32,662 nucleotides of DNA. It comes from an uncultured Sutterella sp. Lineage in GTDB: Bacteria; Pseudomonadota; Gammaproteobacteria; Burkholderiales; Burkholderiaceae_F. Shown here in pieces: positions 15,772-23,728 of the stretch (the first letter of the stretch is position 1; the number at the start of each line of letters is the position of its first letter). The stretch is taken from positions 1 to 32,662 of the forward strand of contig CALEAW010000044.1 of the NCBI GenBank assembly GCA_937943605.1, read 5' to 3'. The position numbers were made by a program, and so were the translations under genes. The notes under the pieces are model-generated. The model did not search any database, was not told the DNA's origin, and saw only the letters and a list, made by a program, of their open reading frames with translations.

Positions 15772-16269
15772 TTTAAAGCCACCAAGACCATCACGTCTGC
15801 CTGGATTTTCAAGCAACCATGGTCGGCACAAATGCCGAAAAAACCGAAGCGTGATGACCAATGTTGACGAATCAAAGCTAAAAAGGCTTTTTTGCTGAAT
15901 TTTCCGATAATTCAACATAACTACTATTATGTTGAGTAATTTAAAGGCCGTTTTGGGACGATTTGCGTGCGCGACGCAATGAGGATCAGCTAAGGCTTCA
16001 GAAGCAGCGTCTGCCAACGAACGTTCGTCAGCGTTCAAGTGAGCCAAGACCTCACCATCCAGTCGCCCCACAAAGGGCGTCACCAGGCTAGCCATGATCA
16101 CCATCTCAGGCGCATGTCTGTCAAAAAGCTTACACCCTACTTTGAGCGAAAACACAAAGTCCATCGGTGAAAGGGTTTGCCGAAGCACTTCAGTGAGATT
16201 TGAAAAACGTGCAGAAAGAACGGCCATAAATCCAGACCGTGTTTCGGAGTCACAATGCGAAACCATCAT
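15769..16269 (-). CDS. Hypothetical protein, possibly damaged 3' end
   Basis: A 166-residue frame from ATG 16269, which has AAGGA six bases upstream; a GTG at 16305 lacks this. I recognise no family. The first ~110 residues look protein-like and helical (GFMAVLSARFSNLTEVLRQ, EMVIMASLVTPFVGRLDGEV, DERSLADAASEALADPH). From about residue 110 the frame runs through the inverted repeat at 15912 and then turns into Arg/Pro/Phe-rich sequence unlike a normal C-terminus. So the original gene may have been shorter and altered by the repeats. No neighbours help. Confidence 0.4.
   Translation of the reverse strand: MMVSHCDSETRSGFMAVLSARFSNLTEVLRQTLSPMDFVFSLKVGCKLFDRHAPEMVIMASLVTPFVGRLDGEVLAHLNADERSLADAASEALADPHCVAHANRPKTAFKLLNIIVVMLNYRKIQQKSLFSFDSSTLVITLRFFRHLCRPWLLENPGRRDGLGGFK
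15912..15935. repeat. Inverted repeat TCAACATAA...TTATGTTGA
   Basis: A perfect 9-bp inverted repeat with a 6-base spacer, lying inside the 3' half of the minus-strand ORF 15769-16269. It shares its core AACATAA/TTATGTT with the repeat at 15735. Confidence 0.5.
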
Positions 16270-16569
16270 ATCGAAGTCCTTGAGTAACGAGAACGCGCAC
16301 TTCACCGCGTCCTGACGAGATGATTATCGATCACGATACGTCAGATGATGACCGATAGAAATATCAGCTAAACGGCTTTGATACGACCTCGCACCGGCGA
16401 CCTTTTGCGTCACTATTTAAAGCTGGGCTTTTTACACTCTTGGCACTTTGTCTTTCTTTGACGACTTCAGATGCCAACAAATACCAAAACGCACATCCAA
16501 CAAAAAACGATCACAAACACCATTGAGGCGCCCGATCGGACCCTATCTAAGAAAACCTAGGTCTTACAA

Positions 16570-17088
16570 ATGAGCCGAGCGATCGGGGCATTCTTTGCGA
16601 AAAAACAATTCGCAGTCATGCGTGAGGTCAGTATTGAACTCGGCTTTAAGCCGCGCAAAACCGCGCCGCCCCACTACAAAGCTGGCCATTACCGTCTTGA
16701 CATCGTTGCAATCAATCGACGATTTGATACAGTGATCATCGAGACCAAGTCGTGTCGATCCCATTTTCAGCACGACGAAAAGTGGCAAGCGTACTTACCG
16801 CTATGCAACAAGTTTTACTTTGCCGCCGATCCAAAGACCGCTCTATTCATTGCGGACTACCTCAAAGCCAATCACTTCACGACCGTCGGCGTCATTGAGG
16901 TCTCAACGAAGCTCACGAGTGAGCTCTACCGTCATGTGCGAATCATCAAGCCCGCACTTACAACAGAGCGCTACTTCGACGAAAGAGAACTCTTATGGCG
17001 CATGGCTGCCCGAGGGTCAGGTTTTAACTACGTAGGGCAATACTTTTTAGGGAATTCTTTCGAAGTTCGGCAACTCTTTACGACCTAG
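16570..17088 (+). CDS. MmcB-like PD-(D/E)XK nuclease-fold protein
   Basis: A 172-residue protein that matches the pattern of MmcB-type 'DNA repair putative endonucleases' (DUF1052). A basic N-terminal helix precedes the nuclease core: D44 in RLDIVAIN, then E58-x-K60 in VIIETKSCRSHF, followed by DEKWQAYLPLCNKFYFAAD, the strongest family signature. In Caulobacter mmcB is tied to mitomycin-C damage repair; here the role is inferred. The ribosome site is weak. It has no partner gene immediately beside it and sits at the left edge of an accessory block. Confidence 0.8.
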   Translation: MSRAIGAFFAKKQFAVMREVSIELGFKPRKTAPPHYKAGHYRLDIVAINRRFDTVIIETKSCRSHFQHDEKWQAYLPLCNKFYFAADPKTALFIADYLKANHFTTVGVIEVSTKLTSELYRHVRIIKPALTTERYFDERELLWRMAARGSGFNYVGQYFLGNSFEVRQLFTT

Positions 17089-17229
17089 ACGAATTGAGAT
17101 TGACCACGATACCAAAACCTGCCCTCAATATTGCAATTTCGAACTTGAGATTCATCGGCCTTTACGATGAGTGTAAGACGCGTGAATCCATTTACGCTGT
17201 GAACTCATCAACCGATTCGGAGCATTATC

Positions 17230-17763
17230 ATGGCCCTCTTGAAAACACTCGTTGGTCTTAGTCTTATTGCAACCACCTTTGCCGCCCAGGCAGCCCCCTC
17301 TTCTATTTTGGATGGCATCGTTCTCAACCAAACCGAACTCAAGACCTACGTCGACAAAAAGTCTGAGGTCTGTCACTTTAATTACACGGCACCCAACATT
17401 GCCAAGACGTCAGGCGACTGTTATGGGTTGCCAGCAGAGCGCGTCACCTTGATTGGTGATGGCGACGGCAAAATCGTTTATGCCGACATCGAATACCCGC
17501 AGGATTTCGGTAGCCAGACCTTTGACCGTTTCAACCAGTCACTTTGCAAGAAGTACGGCCAACCGCGTCATAGTCAGATTCCGTTTGTTGGCAACCGCTA
17601 TGTCCGTTGGCAAAAGCCTGACATGGTGGTCACCTTGGTTGAAGACCATATGAGCTTTAAAGGTAACATCACCTATTACACCAAAGCCTTATGGAATAAC
17701 ATCCAGCGCGAACAACAAGAGTCCAAGCAAAAAGCCGCTAAACAAATCGACGACATGCTTTAA
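17230..17763 (+). CDS. Secreted/periplasmic hypothetical protein
   Basis: A 177-residue protein with a Sec signal peptide (MALLKTLVGLSLIATTFAAQA, cut before APSS). The mature part has three cysteines (in EVCHFNY, SGDCYGLP and QSLCKKYG), so one disulfide is likely, and ends in a Gln/Lys-rich helix. I recognise no family; the strand pattern YADIEYPQDFGSQTFDRF and WQKPDMVVTLVEDHM suggests a small beta-sheet domain. GGAGC precedes ATG 17230. A 12-bp perfect hairpin lies 20 bases after the stop. Confidence 0.75.
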   Translation: MALLKTLVGLSLIATTFAAQAAPSSILDGIVLNQTELKTYVDKKSEVCHFNYTAPNIAKTSGDCYGLPAERVTLIGDGDGKIVYADIEYPQDFGSQTFDRFNQSLCKKYGQPRHSQIPFVGNRYVRWQKPDMVVTLVEDHMSFKGNITYYTKALWNNIQREQQESKQKAAKQIDDML

Positions 17764-17783
17764 TCGGCGCTTTCGACAACGCA

Positions 17784-17822
17784 CGCCTGAAGGTCTCACC
17801 GAGCAACCAGGACCTTCAGGCG
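17784..17822 (+). terminator. Strong hairpin after 17230-17763, without T-run
   Basis: CGCCTGAAGGTC and GACCTTCAGGCG form a perfect 12-bp stem with a 15-base loop. There is no T-tract on either strand, so it may be a 3' stabiliser or a weak terminator. Confidence 0.5.
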
Positions 17823-17968
17823 TTGATCCATGTTGCGAAGCAAAACCTGCACGTTTGACAAAAATCGCGTAAGGTTAATCACACATCAAAGATTCTGGCA
17901 ATGAGCACCAATCAACGCTTCGTCGTTCGCCTCATTGTCGAACTATTTCGAACTCACAAACATAAACC

Positions 17969-18952
17969 ATGTCCGTGTCAACGCCCTTTTTAATTCCTGA
18001 CCATTTGGTCGTCAAAGTGATCGGTATCGGTAGCGCTGGTGTTCGCGCGGTCGACTATATGTGTCAACACGGCCTTGAGAATATCGAGTGCGGCTTTATC
18101 GACAACGATCTTGCAAGCCTTAGTGCGCTCCCCTATCGTCATCTGTTTCCGATTCCTTTCAAAGAAGACCCACAGTGCTTTGAAGTCCTTGGAGCTAGTG
18201 ACACAAAGGGGTGGCTGCACAAGGTCAGCAAAGACGTTCGTAGCGCTTTTGCAACGATCAAATCAAAGCTCGACGCTTTTCTTAACAACACAGATCTCTT
18301 GATTGTGGTATCTCCGCAAGGTGGCCAAACGGGCGGGCTATTCGCTCCGATCGTCACGCAACACGCGCGCAAAAAAGCGATTCACACCGTGCTCTTATCT
18401 AGCCAACCTGCGCACACTGATTGGCACGCCTCTTTACTCGCTTCAGCCACACAGACGCTTCTTGATCCAAACACGGTCGATGCGTACCACATGCCTAGCC
18501 TCGAAGCATTCACAGATCGAGACACACAACATCTGAATACAGAAGCCGCTAATGCGAAACTCTTCGAAGACTTGCAAAACACGCTCACGCTCTTAGAGCC
18601 TCGAGCACAACTGCGTCTAGATATGGACACTTTTCGAACGAATTTTGGAAACGGGCAGCCTATCACGATCGAAAGTGGTAGCTGCCCAATCTGTGAACCG
18701 AATGCGATACGCCATGCCCTCTACCAACTTGGCAGAGCACCTTATGACCACAAGCGTTGGATACCCGATACGGCCGTCTTATATTTTTTAGGCGACCCAG
18801 CCATTACATTTGGTGAACTCACCGAAGCGATTCGTGGCGCTGACCTTCCTTGCCTCACTCAAGCCCTACCCATGCTCGGGTTCTTTTGCAGTCCCGTCTA
18901 TCAAGGAGAAGCGCGTTTTGTGATGATCACCACCTACCAAAAGACCAACTAA
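17969..18952 (+). CDS. Divergent FtsZ/tubulin-like GTPase-fold protein
   Basis: A 327-residue protein with the layout of the FtsZ/tubulin superfamily but too divergent to be the division FtsZ. VVKVIGIGSAGVRAVDYM (residues 14-31) matches FtsZ VIGVGGGGxNAVNxM. FIDNDLASLSALP (44-56) matches the T3 loop (NTDxQAL). LLIVVSPQGGQTGGLFAPIV (110-129) stands for the tubulin signature GGGTGTGxAP, with the glycine loop degenerated to GGQTGG. LRLDMDTFRTNF matches the FtsZ INLDFADVxTVM region, and FGELTEAIRGAD plus FVMITT fit the C-terminal domain. The C-terminal FtsA/ZipA-binding tail is missing. Nucleotide binding is plausible, GTPase activity uncertain. It forms an operon with the 447-residue gene 34 bases downstream. 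Divergent FtsZ-like proteins are known and were proposed to act in membrane remodelling. Confidence 0.75.
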   Translation: MSVSTPFLIPDHLVVKVIGIGSAGVRAVDYMCQHGLENIECGFIDNDLASLSALPYRHLFPIPFKEDPQCFEVLGASDTKGWLHKVSKDVRSAFATIKSKLDAFLNNTDLLIVVSPQGGQTGGLFAPIVTQHARKKAIHTVLLSSQPAHTDWHASLLASATQTLLDPNTVDAYHMPSLEAFTDRDTQHLNTEAANAKLFEDLQNTLTLLEPRAQLRLDMDTFRTNFGNGQPITIESGSCPICEPNAIRHALYQLGRAPYDHKRWIPDTAVLYFLGDPAITFGELTEAIRGADLPCLTQALPMLGFFCSPVYQGEARFVMITTYQKTN

Positions 18953-18986
18953 AGACCAATAAAGCACCGATAAGGAATGATTAAAG

Positions 18987-20330
18987 ATGGGTAAGCGCAC
19001 GTTGATCATTGGAGTTTGGCATGACTACGACACTCTCATGCCGCAACTCGAACAATATTTAGGTCGCGAGTCAGCCGAGGTTCCGACCGACATTCTCGTC
19101 ATTGCGAGCAAAACGGGCGCGGCGAACATTAGGCGCCTCAATCTGTTGGGCTTAGAAGCAGGAACGCAATCCACGATTACGCTCAAAAACCAATCCGTTC
19201 GCGTCACGCTTTACACCCTTAAAAAGAACGGCGGTGCCGAACTTGACGCTTTGTCGAATCAAAAAAATGCCCTTGCCATCAAAAAGGGCCTCATGCAAAT
19301 CATCCATGCTTGTGGCAACTCGCCTGACGACATCTGTGACTGCATTTTCAACGAAGATGCACCTCCGAAGATTCGTTCTGGTCTCATGGCACTACTCGCT
19401 TTAGGGAGTCGTGTGACGGTCGGTGACCTATTTCTTTATTGGGCAGCAGCACCGAGTGGCGCAGCAAGCTGGACCATTAGCGCTCAGCAACCCATTAGCC
19501 AACCTCAGTACCAGTTGACACCTCAGCCGCTCTCACCCTATTCGGTCGAAGAGGTTGACCCCAAAGACCCGGCGTTACTTCACATTGGCAAAACCATTCG
19601 CTTAGATGGCATCGAATTAGGCCAGGCGTTGACCAAGCAACCCGTGATTACGTATAGCTGGATCGTTTCACGTAAAAAACAACGTAATCGCCTCACATTC
19701 GTCTACGGCGACTCCAAGCAGACACCTGGCGACGTTAGCCTTCAATGGATGGGGGCTACAACGCCTTCCTTCAAGATCATTGAACAACCGACACGTATCG
19801 CTAATCCAGAAGAGAAAGTCTGGTTTTTCTGGCAGGCCTATCAATATCTTGTCTTCAACCAGTTTATTTCGAAAGGGGCATCCGACTTTAAACTGTTTTT
19901 TGGGATGAGCAACACAGAGATGCTACGAACCGTTGACAATGTCGCACGTCAGCATTATGGCGTCACAGACCTTAAGTCCCTCTATGACCATCTTGATGCG
20001 CATTTCAAACAACACAACCTAACGCCATGCTTAGATCTTGCCAATAGCTTTGGCGGCAAACTTTCGACCGATATCACGCGAGCGAATGGCTTGATTGAAG
20101 ATGCTATCCAAAAAGCCCAAGCGACGCACCCTAGACCAGTGAATGCCACAGACTACACCGTGCAAAGCATCTGTTCTAAAGATAGTGGCGTACGCCGTTA
20201 TGACACGAGACTCAGGGCTGACCAAATCGCGCTCTCACCTCAGATCGCCAAATTGATTGGCGGTGACCAAAACCCTAGACACGGTGAAATACCACCTCGC
20301 CCATTACAGCAAGCCATTGCAAGGGTCTGA
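18987..20330 (+). CDS. Unrecognised partner protein of the FtsZ-like gene
   Basis: A 447-residue soluble protein that I do not recognise. It starts with a Rossmann-like strand-helix pattern (RTLIIGVWHDYDTLMPQL, then DILVIASKTGAANIRRLNLL), a layout seen in sensor domains such as CARF but without a diagnostic motif. Helical segments follow to ~150, then a Pro/Gln-rich linker (QPISQPQYQLTPQPLSPY, ~165-185) and a beta-rich part (VITYSWIVSRKKQRNRLTFVYGD). A helical C-terminal half contains FWQAYQYLVFNQFISKG. ATG 18987 has AAGGA nine bases upstream and is 34 bases after the FtsZ-like gene, with a terminator after the stop. The two form a two-gene operon and probably act together. Confidence 0.75.
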   Translation: MGKRTLIIGVWHDYDTLMPQLEQYLGRESAEVPTDILVIASKTGAANIRRLNLLGLEAGTQSTITLKNQSVRVTLYTLKKNGGAELDALSNQKNALAIKKGLMQIIHACGNSPDDICDCIFNEDAPPKIRSGLMALLALGSRVTVGDLFLYWAAAPSGAASWTISAQQPISQPQYQLTPQPLSPYSVEEVDPKDPALLHIGKTIRLDGIELGQALTKQPVITYSWIVSRKKQRNRLTFVYGDSKQTPGDVSLQWMGATTPSFKIIEQPTRIANPEEKVWFFWQAYQYLVFNQFISKGASDFKLFFGMSNTEMLRTVDNVARQHYGVTDLKSLYDHLDAHFKQHNLTPCLDLANSFGGKLSTDITRANGLIEDAIQKAQATHPRPVNATDYTVQSICSKDSGVRRYDTRLRADQIALSPQIAKLIGGDQNPRHGEIPPRPLQQAIARV

Positions 20331-20340
20331 CAAGATTGAA

Positions 20341-20372
20341 AGGGTGCCTTCGGTTGAGGCACCCTCTTCTTT
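20341..20372 (+). terminator. Intrinsic terminator closing the FtsZ-like operon
   Basis: AGGGTGCC pairs with GGCACCCT around TTCGGTTGA and is followed by CTTCTTTT. Confidence 0.85.
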
Positions 20373-20596
20373 TGCCAGATGCACCTAGCAACAATCTATC
20401 AGTCGACCGCTCCACTCGTTTAGATACCGTTAGAGTTCTATAAACCACCGAAAGTCATCTTTCATTGGCGCAACAAGAGAACAGGCTTCACTATCCATCT
20501 GAAGCTTGCCGCTCTCAATATTGCAATCCAACAGCCCCACTCTAGGCCTCTCTAAGATGATCTTCATCGTCAATCAAAACGCCCTAGGAGAGGCTT

Positions 20597-21586
20597 ATGA
20601 CACACTCATCACTGCAATTAGACAAAGCGAATCAGGCGCTCCTTGACGCATTCATCCACGAAGCATGGGATCACGCCGAAGCGGCACTCAAAGCGGGCGC
20701 TTCTGTCAACGCGTTCACCGCCCAGAAAGATCCTGTGCTCGTGTGTGCGATGTCACGTATAGCTTCAGCCACCTGGCCGCGCCTCATCGTTTTTGCGCTA
20801 GAACACGGCTTAAGCGCCGCGCCACACCAAGGTCTACACGTCATCTTAATCATCAAAATGCTCATGGAGAGTGACCTTGACCACACCATAATGAAGACAC
20901 TCACGACGCTTTTAACGCGTTGTCCTGAGCACATTGATCTTCAATCGCCCATCATCAAGGCCACAATCGAAGACCTTCATGATCGAAACTTTCAAGAACG
21001 CCGCCCCAATCCCATTTTGCGCGTTGAAGCCTTGAGCCAAATCCTTGATCACTACGAACGCGGCTACGACTACGCGCACATCACCAATTACACCGCTGCC
21101 CAAGGCGCGATCATTGAAGGCCTCTTTTTCGAGCGTCCTGAAGACAAACCCATCGCTTTAGAAGCCGCACCTCACGAATTTGGCGGCACGATCACGATAG
21201 CCATCTATCGGCCGGACGAAAACAAACAACTCCTTTTAAATTGCAAACCAGCGATCTTTGCGAACTGTCGTTACGGCGTCATCAAAGGCCAGTACTACCG
21301 CGACCATCATGGGCATCACTGCAGTAACGTCATTGAAGACCTGATTGGGACTAAAATTAGATCCATCGATCTTTTAACGAACTTACGCCTAGACAATGCC
21401 ACGCTTGCGATCACCCTTGAAGACGGTCGCACGTTGCGTATTCTTTCATACATCAAAGAAGGCACTCTCCTTCAGCGTATCTCACTCTCTAAGACACCCG
21501 TCAATCCTGAGGCCATTGATTCTTATCGGTTGCCGAACGCCGCCACACCGGTCACCTCCGCGTCGTCAGTCCCAACCGTCCATTAA
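20597..21586 (+). CDS. Ankyrin-like repeat protein with C-terminal beta domain
   Basis: A 329-residue soluble protein. Residues ~10-150 are helical and contain ankyrin-like units: ALLDAFIHEAWDHAEAALKAGASVNAF, then DPVLVCAMSRIA and LIVFALEHGLSAAP. Residues ~185-310 look beta-rich (TITIAIYRPDENKQLLLN, LDNATLAITLEDGRTLRILSYI) and contain a His-rich loop, YYRDHHGHHC. No catalytic motif is visible; a protein-interaction role is likely. The start has AGGAGAGG seven bases upstream. It is separated from the FtsZ-like operon by a terminator, so it is a separate unit, though in the same accessory block. Confidence 0.75.
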   Translation: MTHSSLQLDKANQALLDAFIHEAWDHAEAALKAGASVNAFTAQKDPVLVCAMSRIASATWPRLIVFALEHGLSAAPHQGLHVILIIKMLMESDLDHTIMKTLTTLLTRCPEHIDLQSPIIKATIEDLHDRNFQERRPNPILRVEALSQILDHYERGYDYAHITNYTAAQGAIIEGLFFERPEDKPIALEAAPHEFGGTITIAIYRPDENKQLLLNCKPAIFANCRYGVIKGQYYRDHHGHHCSNVIEDLIGTKIRSIDLLTNLRLDNATLAITLEDGRTLRILSYIKEGTLLQRISLSKTPVNPEAIDSYRLPNAATPVTSASSVPTVH

Positions 21587-21603
21587 GCCCCCTTCAAAAA
21601 GGT

Positions 21604-21647
21604 AATCGCCCTGGTTCAGCAAAGGATTGAACCAGGGCGATTGTGTT
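21604..21647. terminator. Intrinsic terminator between converging genes
   Basis: AATCGCCCTGGTTCA pairs perfectly with TGAACCAGGGCGATT (15 bp) around a 9-base loop. T-rich stretches follow on both strands. Confidence 0.85.
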
Positions 21648-21690
21648 TTACGCTTGAGTGGATCTTACGCGACCCGACTTAGCGCGAAGG

Positions 21691-23316
21691 TTATAAAGAC
21701 GGTTCTGTCGTTGAACGGTCTTTGAGGAGTGGCAGCAGATGAATCATCGCGAGCAACATGCGCACATAGACCACTGGGTCGATAGACAATTCGCTCGCCT
21801 TCAAAATCTTCTCGATTTGACTATTTAAACTCGCCGCAAAACTCTGTGGCGTGAGACGCTTACGTTCCCACGAACCGACCCCCGCGAGTTGCTTCGACAT
21901 ATCAATGTGCCCTAAAAGCCAATAGACAAAGAGGTCAAGCACTTGGATGTCCTCTTCGGATACAGGTGATTTTTGCCCCGGCGTATTGAAGTGCCATGTC
22001 ACGATATCCTGTACGCGCATAAGGAGCTTTTCGAGTTTGCCAGGTTTTGCCAAACGCTCGCAAAGATCAGGCCTTAAGACCTGCATCCAACGCGACAAGT
22101 CTGGCAACCATTGCGCTGCACTCCACGGATAATCCGCTTGTAGCTTATCGAAGAAGTCTTCAGGCGTGAGACCCGCGAGTTCGCATAGGCGATCAATGAG
22201 GTCCGGCATGCCAGACCAATGCGTTAATTGATCGGTCGATTTAGCCTTGGCACGTTGGTAAGCCAAAGGCATCATGGCTGCTAGTCGACTAAAGTAGTTC
22301 GCACTATTCTTGTGGTAGCCGGGATCAAGAAGTTTGAGTTTAGCCAAACAAGTCTCTGGCCGCGTAAAGTACTCGTACGTCGTGGTCGTGATATGTTGCA
22401 CCTCTCCCTGACCCGTATAGCGCGTTTCCACTTCTTGATGGCGTTCTTGTTGGTCATCAAAAGGCAGATCGTCTTTGAAAGCCTTAAAGTGCAACAAGAA
22501 CCAATACTCAAAACTCGGATTAGTCGGTACGCAATGGATTTGCGGGATGGTCTTGGCGGTTTCTAACGCCCGATAGTAGCCTTCGTGATGGTCGCGATCA
22601 AAGACGAGCCACACTTCATCCATAGGCTTAACCACCTCTGCCAACGACAATAATGCGCCGTACGGGTTCTTATCAGATGACACATCGATCATCACTTTAC
22701 TTTCTAGTCCCAGGTACTCAACCATCTCACGAAAATACTGCGCTTCAGTGTGACCTTCGCATACGATCGTGATGCGGTCAGTAGGTACGCCCACCAGCGC
22801 CGTCACGGCCTGCTGAGGCGATGTCGTCTCAGAAGAGGTAGGTTCAGATGGGCTCGGCTCAACCGATTCTTTGATGTCAGACATTCCTCTCAAAAACCAA
22901 GCATCGGTGGGGATGCCGTCGGGCATGGCTTCAGAGAGTTCTGGTTCAACGACTTCACCAACATCGTCCTTTTGTGCGTCATCCTTGCGCGTCTCATCAT
23001 CGGTCGAACGTTCGGACGCCCCTTGAGTGAGCTCCGCGTTGGTAGGCTCCATCGGGACGGCTTTCACTGGTGCAAAAGCCGGGTCTTTGAGAGCGGCGGA
23101 TGCGTTCGACGTCTGACGCTTCGACTTTAACGGCCGTTTTATCGTTTGAGCGCGCACTTGTATAGCTTTGCACTCTTCGTCCGTTGCCTCGAGACACTCG
23201 ATGATCGGTTCACCGTCCTCATCAAAACGCACCAACGCGAGATGCCGTCGACCACGAGGTTCCAGTTTTTCGAAAAAAAGCCAGGAGGCTTTATCGGGTT
23301 GCTTTCGGTAATGCAT
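21691..23316 (-). CDS. Enlarged RloB-like TOPRIM protein
   Basis: A 541-residue protein. Its centre (~183-300) matches the RloB/AbiLii TOPRIM family: ITIVCEGHTEAQYF (conserved Glu of the CEG motif), VWLVFDRDHH (acidic D-x-D) and TNPSFEYWFLLHF. RloB-like proteins are often encoded with restriction-modification or abortive-infection genes; TOPRIM domains cut or rejoin nucleic acid with Mg ions. Unusually, there is an extra N-terminal beta-rich domain (~1-65, SWLFFEKLEPRGRRHLALVRF), a long acidic disordered linker (~75-180) and a ~190-residue helical C-terminal part. Usual family members are about 200-250 residues. ATG 23316 is chosen because AGGAGA lies seven bases upstream; the frame is open to 23385 but has no such site there. 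A tiny ORF lies 34 bases upstream. Confidence 0.8.
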   Translation of the reverse strand: MHYRKQPDKASWLFFEKLEPRGRRHLALVRFDEDGEPIIECLEATDEECKAIQVRAQTIKRPLKSKRQTSNASAALKDPAFAPVKAVPMEPTNAELTQGASERSTDDETRKDDAQKDDVGEVVEPELSEAMPDGIPTDAWFLRGMSDIKESVEPSPSEPTSSETTSPQQAVTALVGVPTDRITIVCEGHTEAQYFREMVEYLGLESKVMIDVSSDKNPYGALLSLAEVVKPMDEVWLVFDRDHHEGYYRALETAKTIPQIHCVPTNPSFEYWFLLHFKAFKDDLPFDDQQERHQEVETRYTGQGEVQHITTTTYEYFTRPETCLAKLKLLDPGYHKNSANYFSRLAAMMPLAYQRAKAKSTDQLTHWSGMPDLIDRLCELAGLTPEDFFDKLQADYPWSAAQWLPDLSRWMQVLRPDLCERLAKPGKLEKLLMRVQDIVTWHFNTPGQKSPVSEEDIQVLDLFVYWLLGHIDMSKQLAGVGSWERKRLTPQSFAASLNSQIEKILKASELSIDPVVYVRMLLAMIHLLPLLKDRSTTEPSL

Positions 23317-23350
23317 GACTTCTCCTATAAATGAATCACCATGCACCAAT

Positions 23351-23482
23351 CTAGAAAGCCTTCCATTGGCTATTGAGTTTTGCAATATTGTGGGTCGTTT
23401 TTGTATCAGACGAAGGTGTAGTTAGGATTGCCGTGTCGTTGTCGTCATGCGCTTCATCAGCCTCTTTCGTCGTTTTTGTCAT
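23351..23482 (-). CDS. Small 43-residue ORF upstream of the RloB-like gene
   Basis: From ATG 23482, with GGAGA ten bases upstream, a 43-residue polar protein (MTKTTKEADEAHDDNDTAIL...) ends 34 bases before the RloB-like start. It is rich in Thr, Asp and Lys and likely disordered. It could be a translated leader peptide or a small partner of the RloB-like protein. No family is recognised. An in-frame ATG at 23506 exists but has no ribosome site. Confidence 0.4.
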   Translation of the reverse strand: MTKTTKEADEAHDDNDTAILTTPSSDTKTTHNIAKLNSQWKAF

Positions 23483-23728
23483 TTGAGTTTTCTCCGTCAA
23501 AATCATGACACCACCGTGGTCACGACCACGATAGCGCTCAAAACGACACATGACGACGCAACAAACGCGCTGACCGTTTAGTCTTTTGTTAATTTTTAAC
23601 GACAATTAATGTCCTGTACCTCATCAATCAACCGTTTAAACCTTCCACCCTTCGCCTTGTGACACGATATATGTTGCTATTTCGCACCATTAACACCACT
23701 TGGACAGAAAGATGTGTAAACTTCGTTG

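Noticed and set aside
17969..18952. Housekeeping division gene ftsZ
   Set aside because: The tubulin signature is degenerate, the C-terminal tail is missing, and no ftsA, ftsQ or mur genes are nearby.
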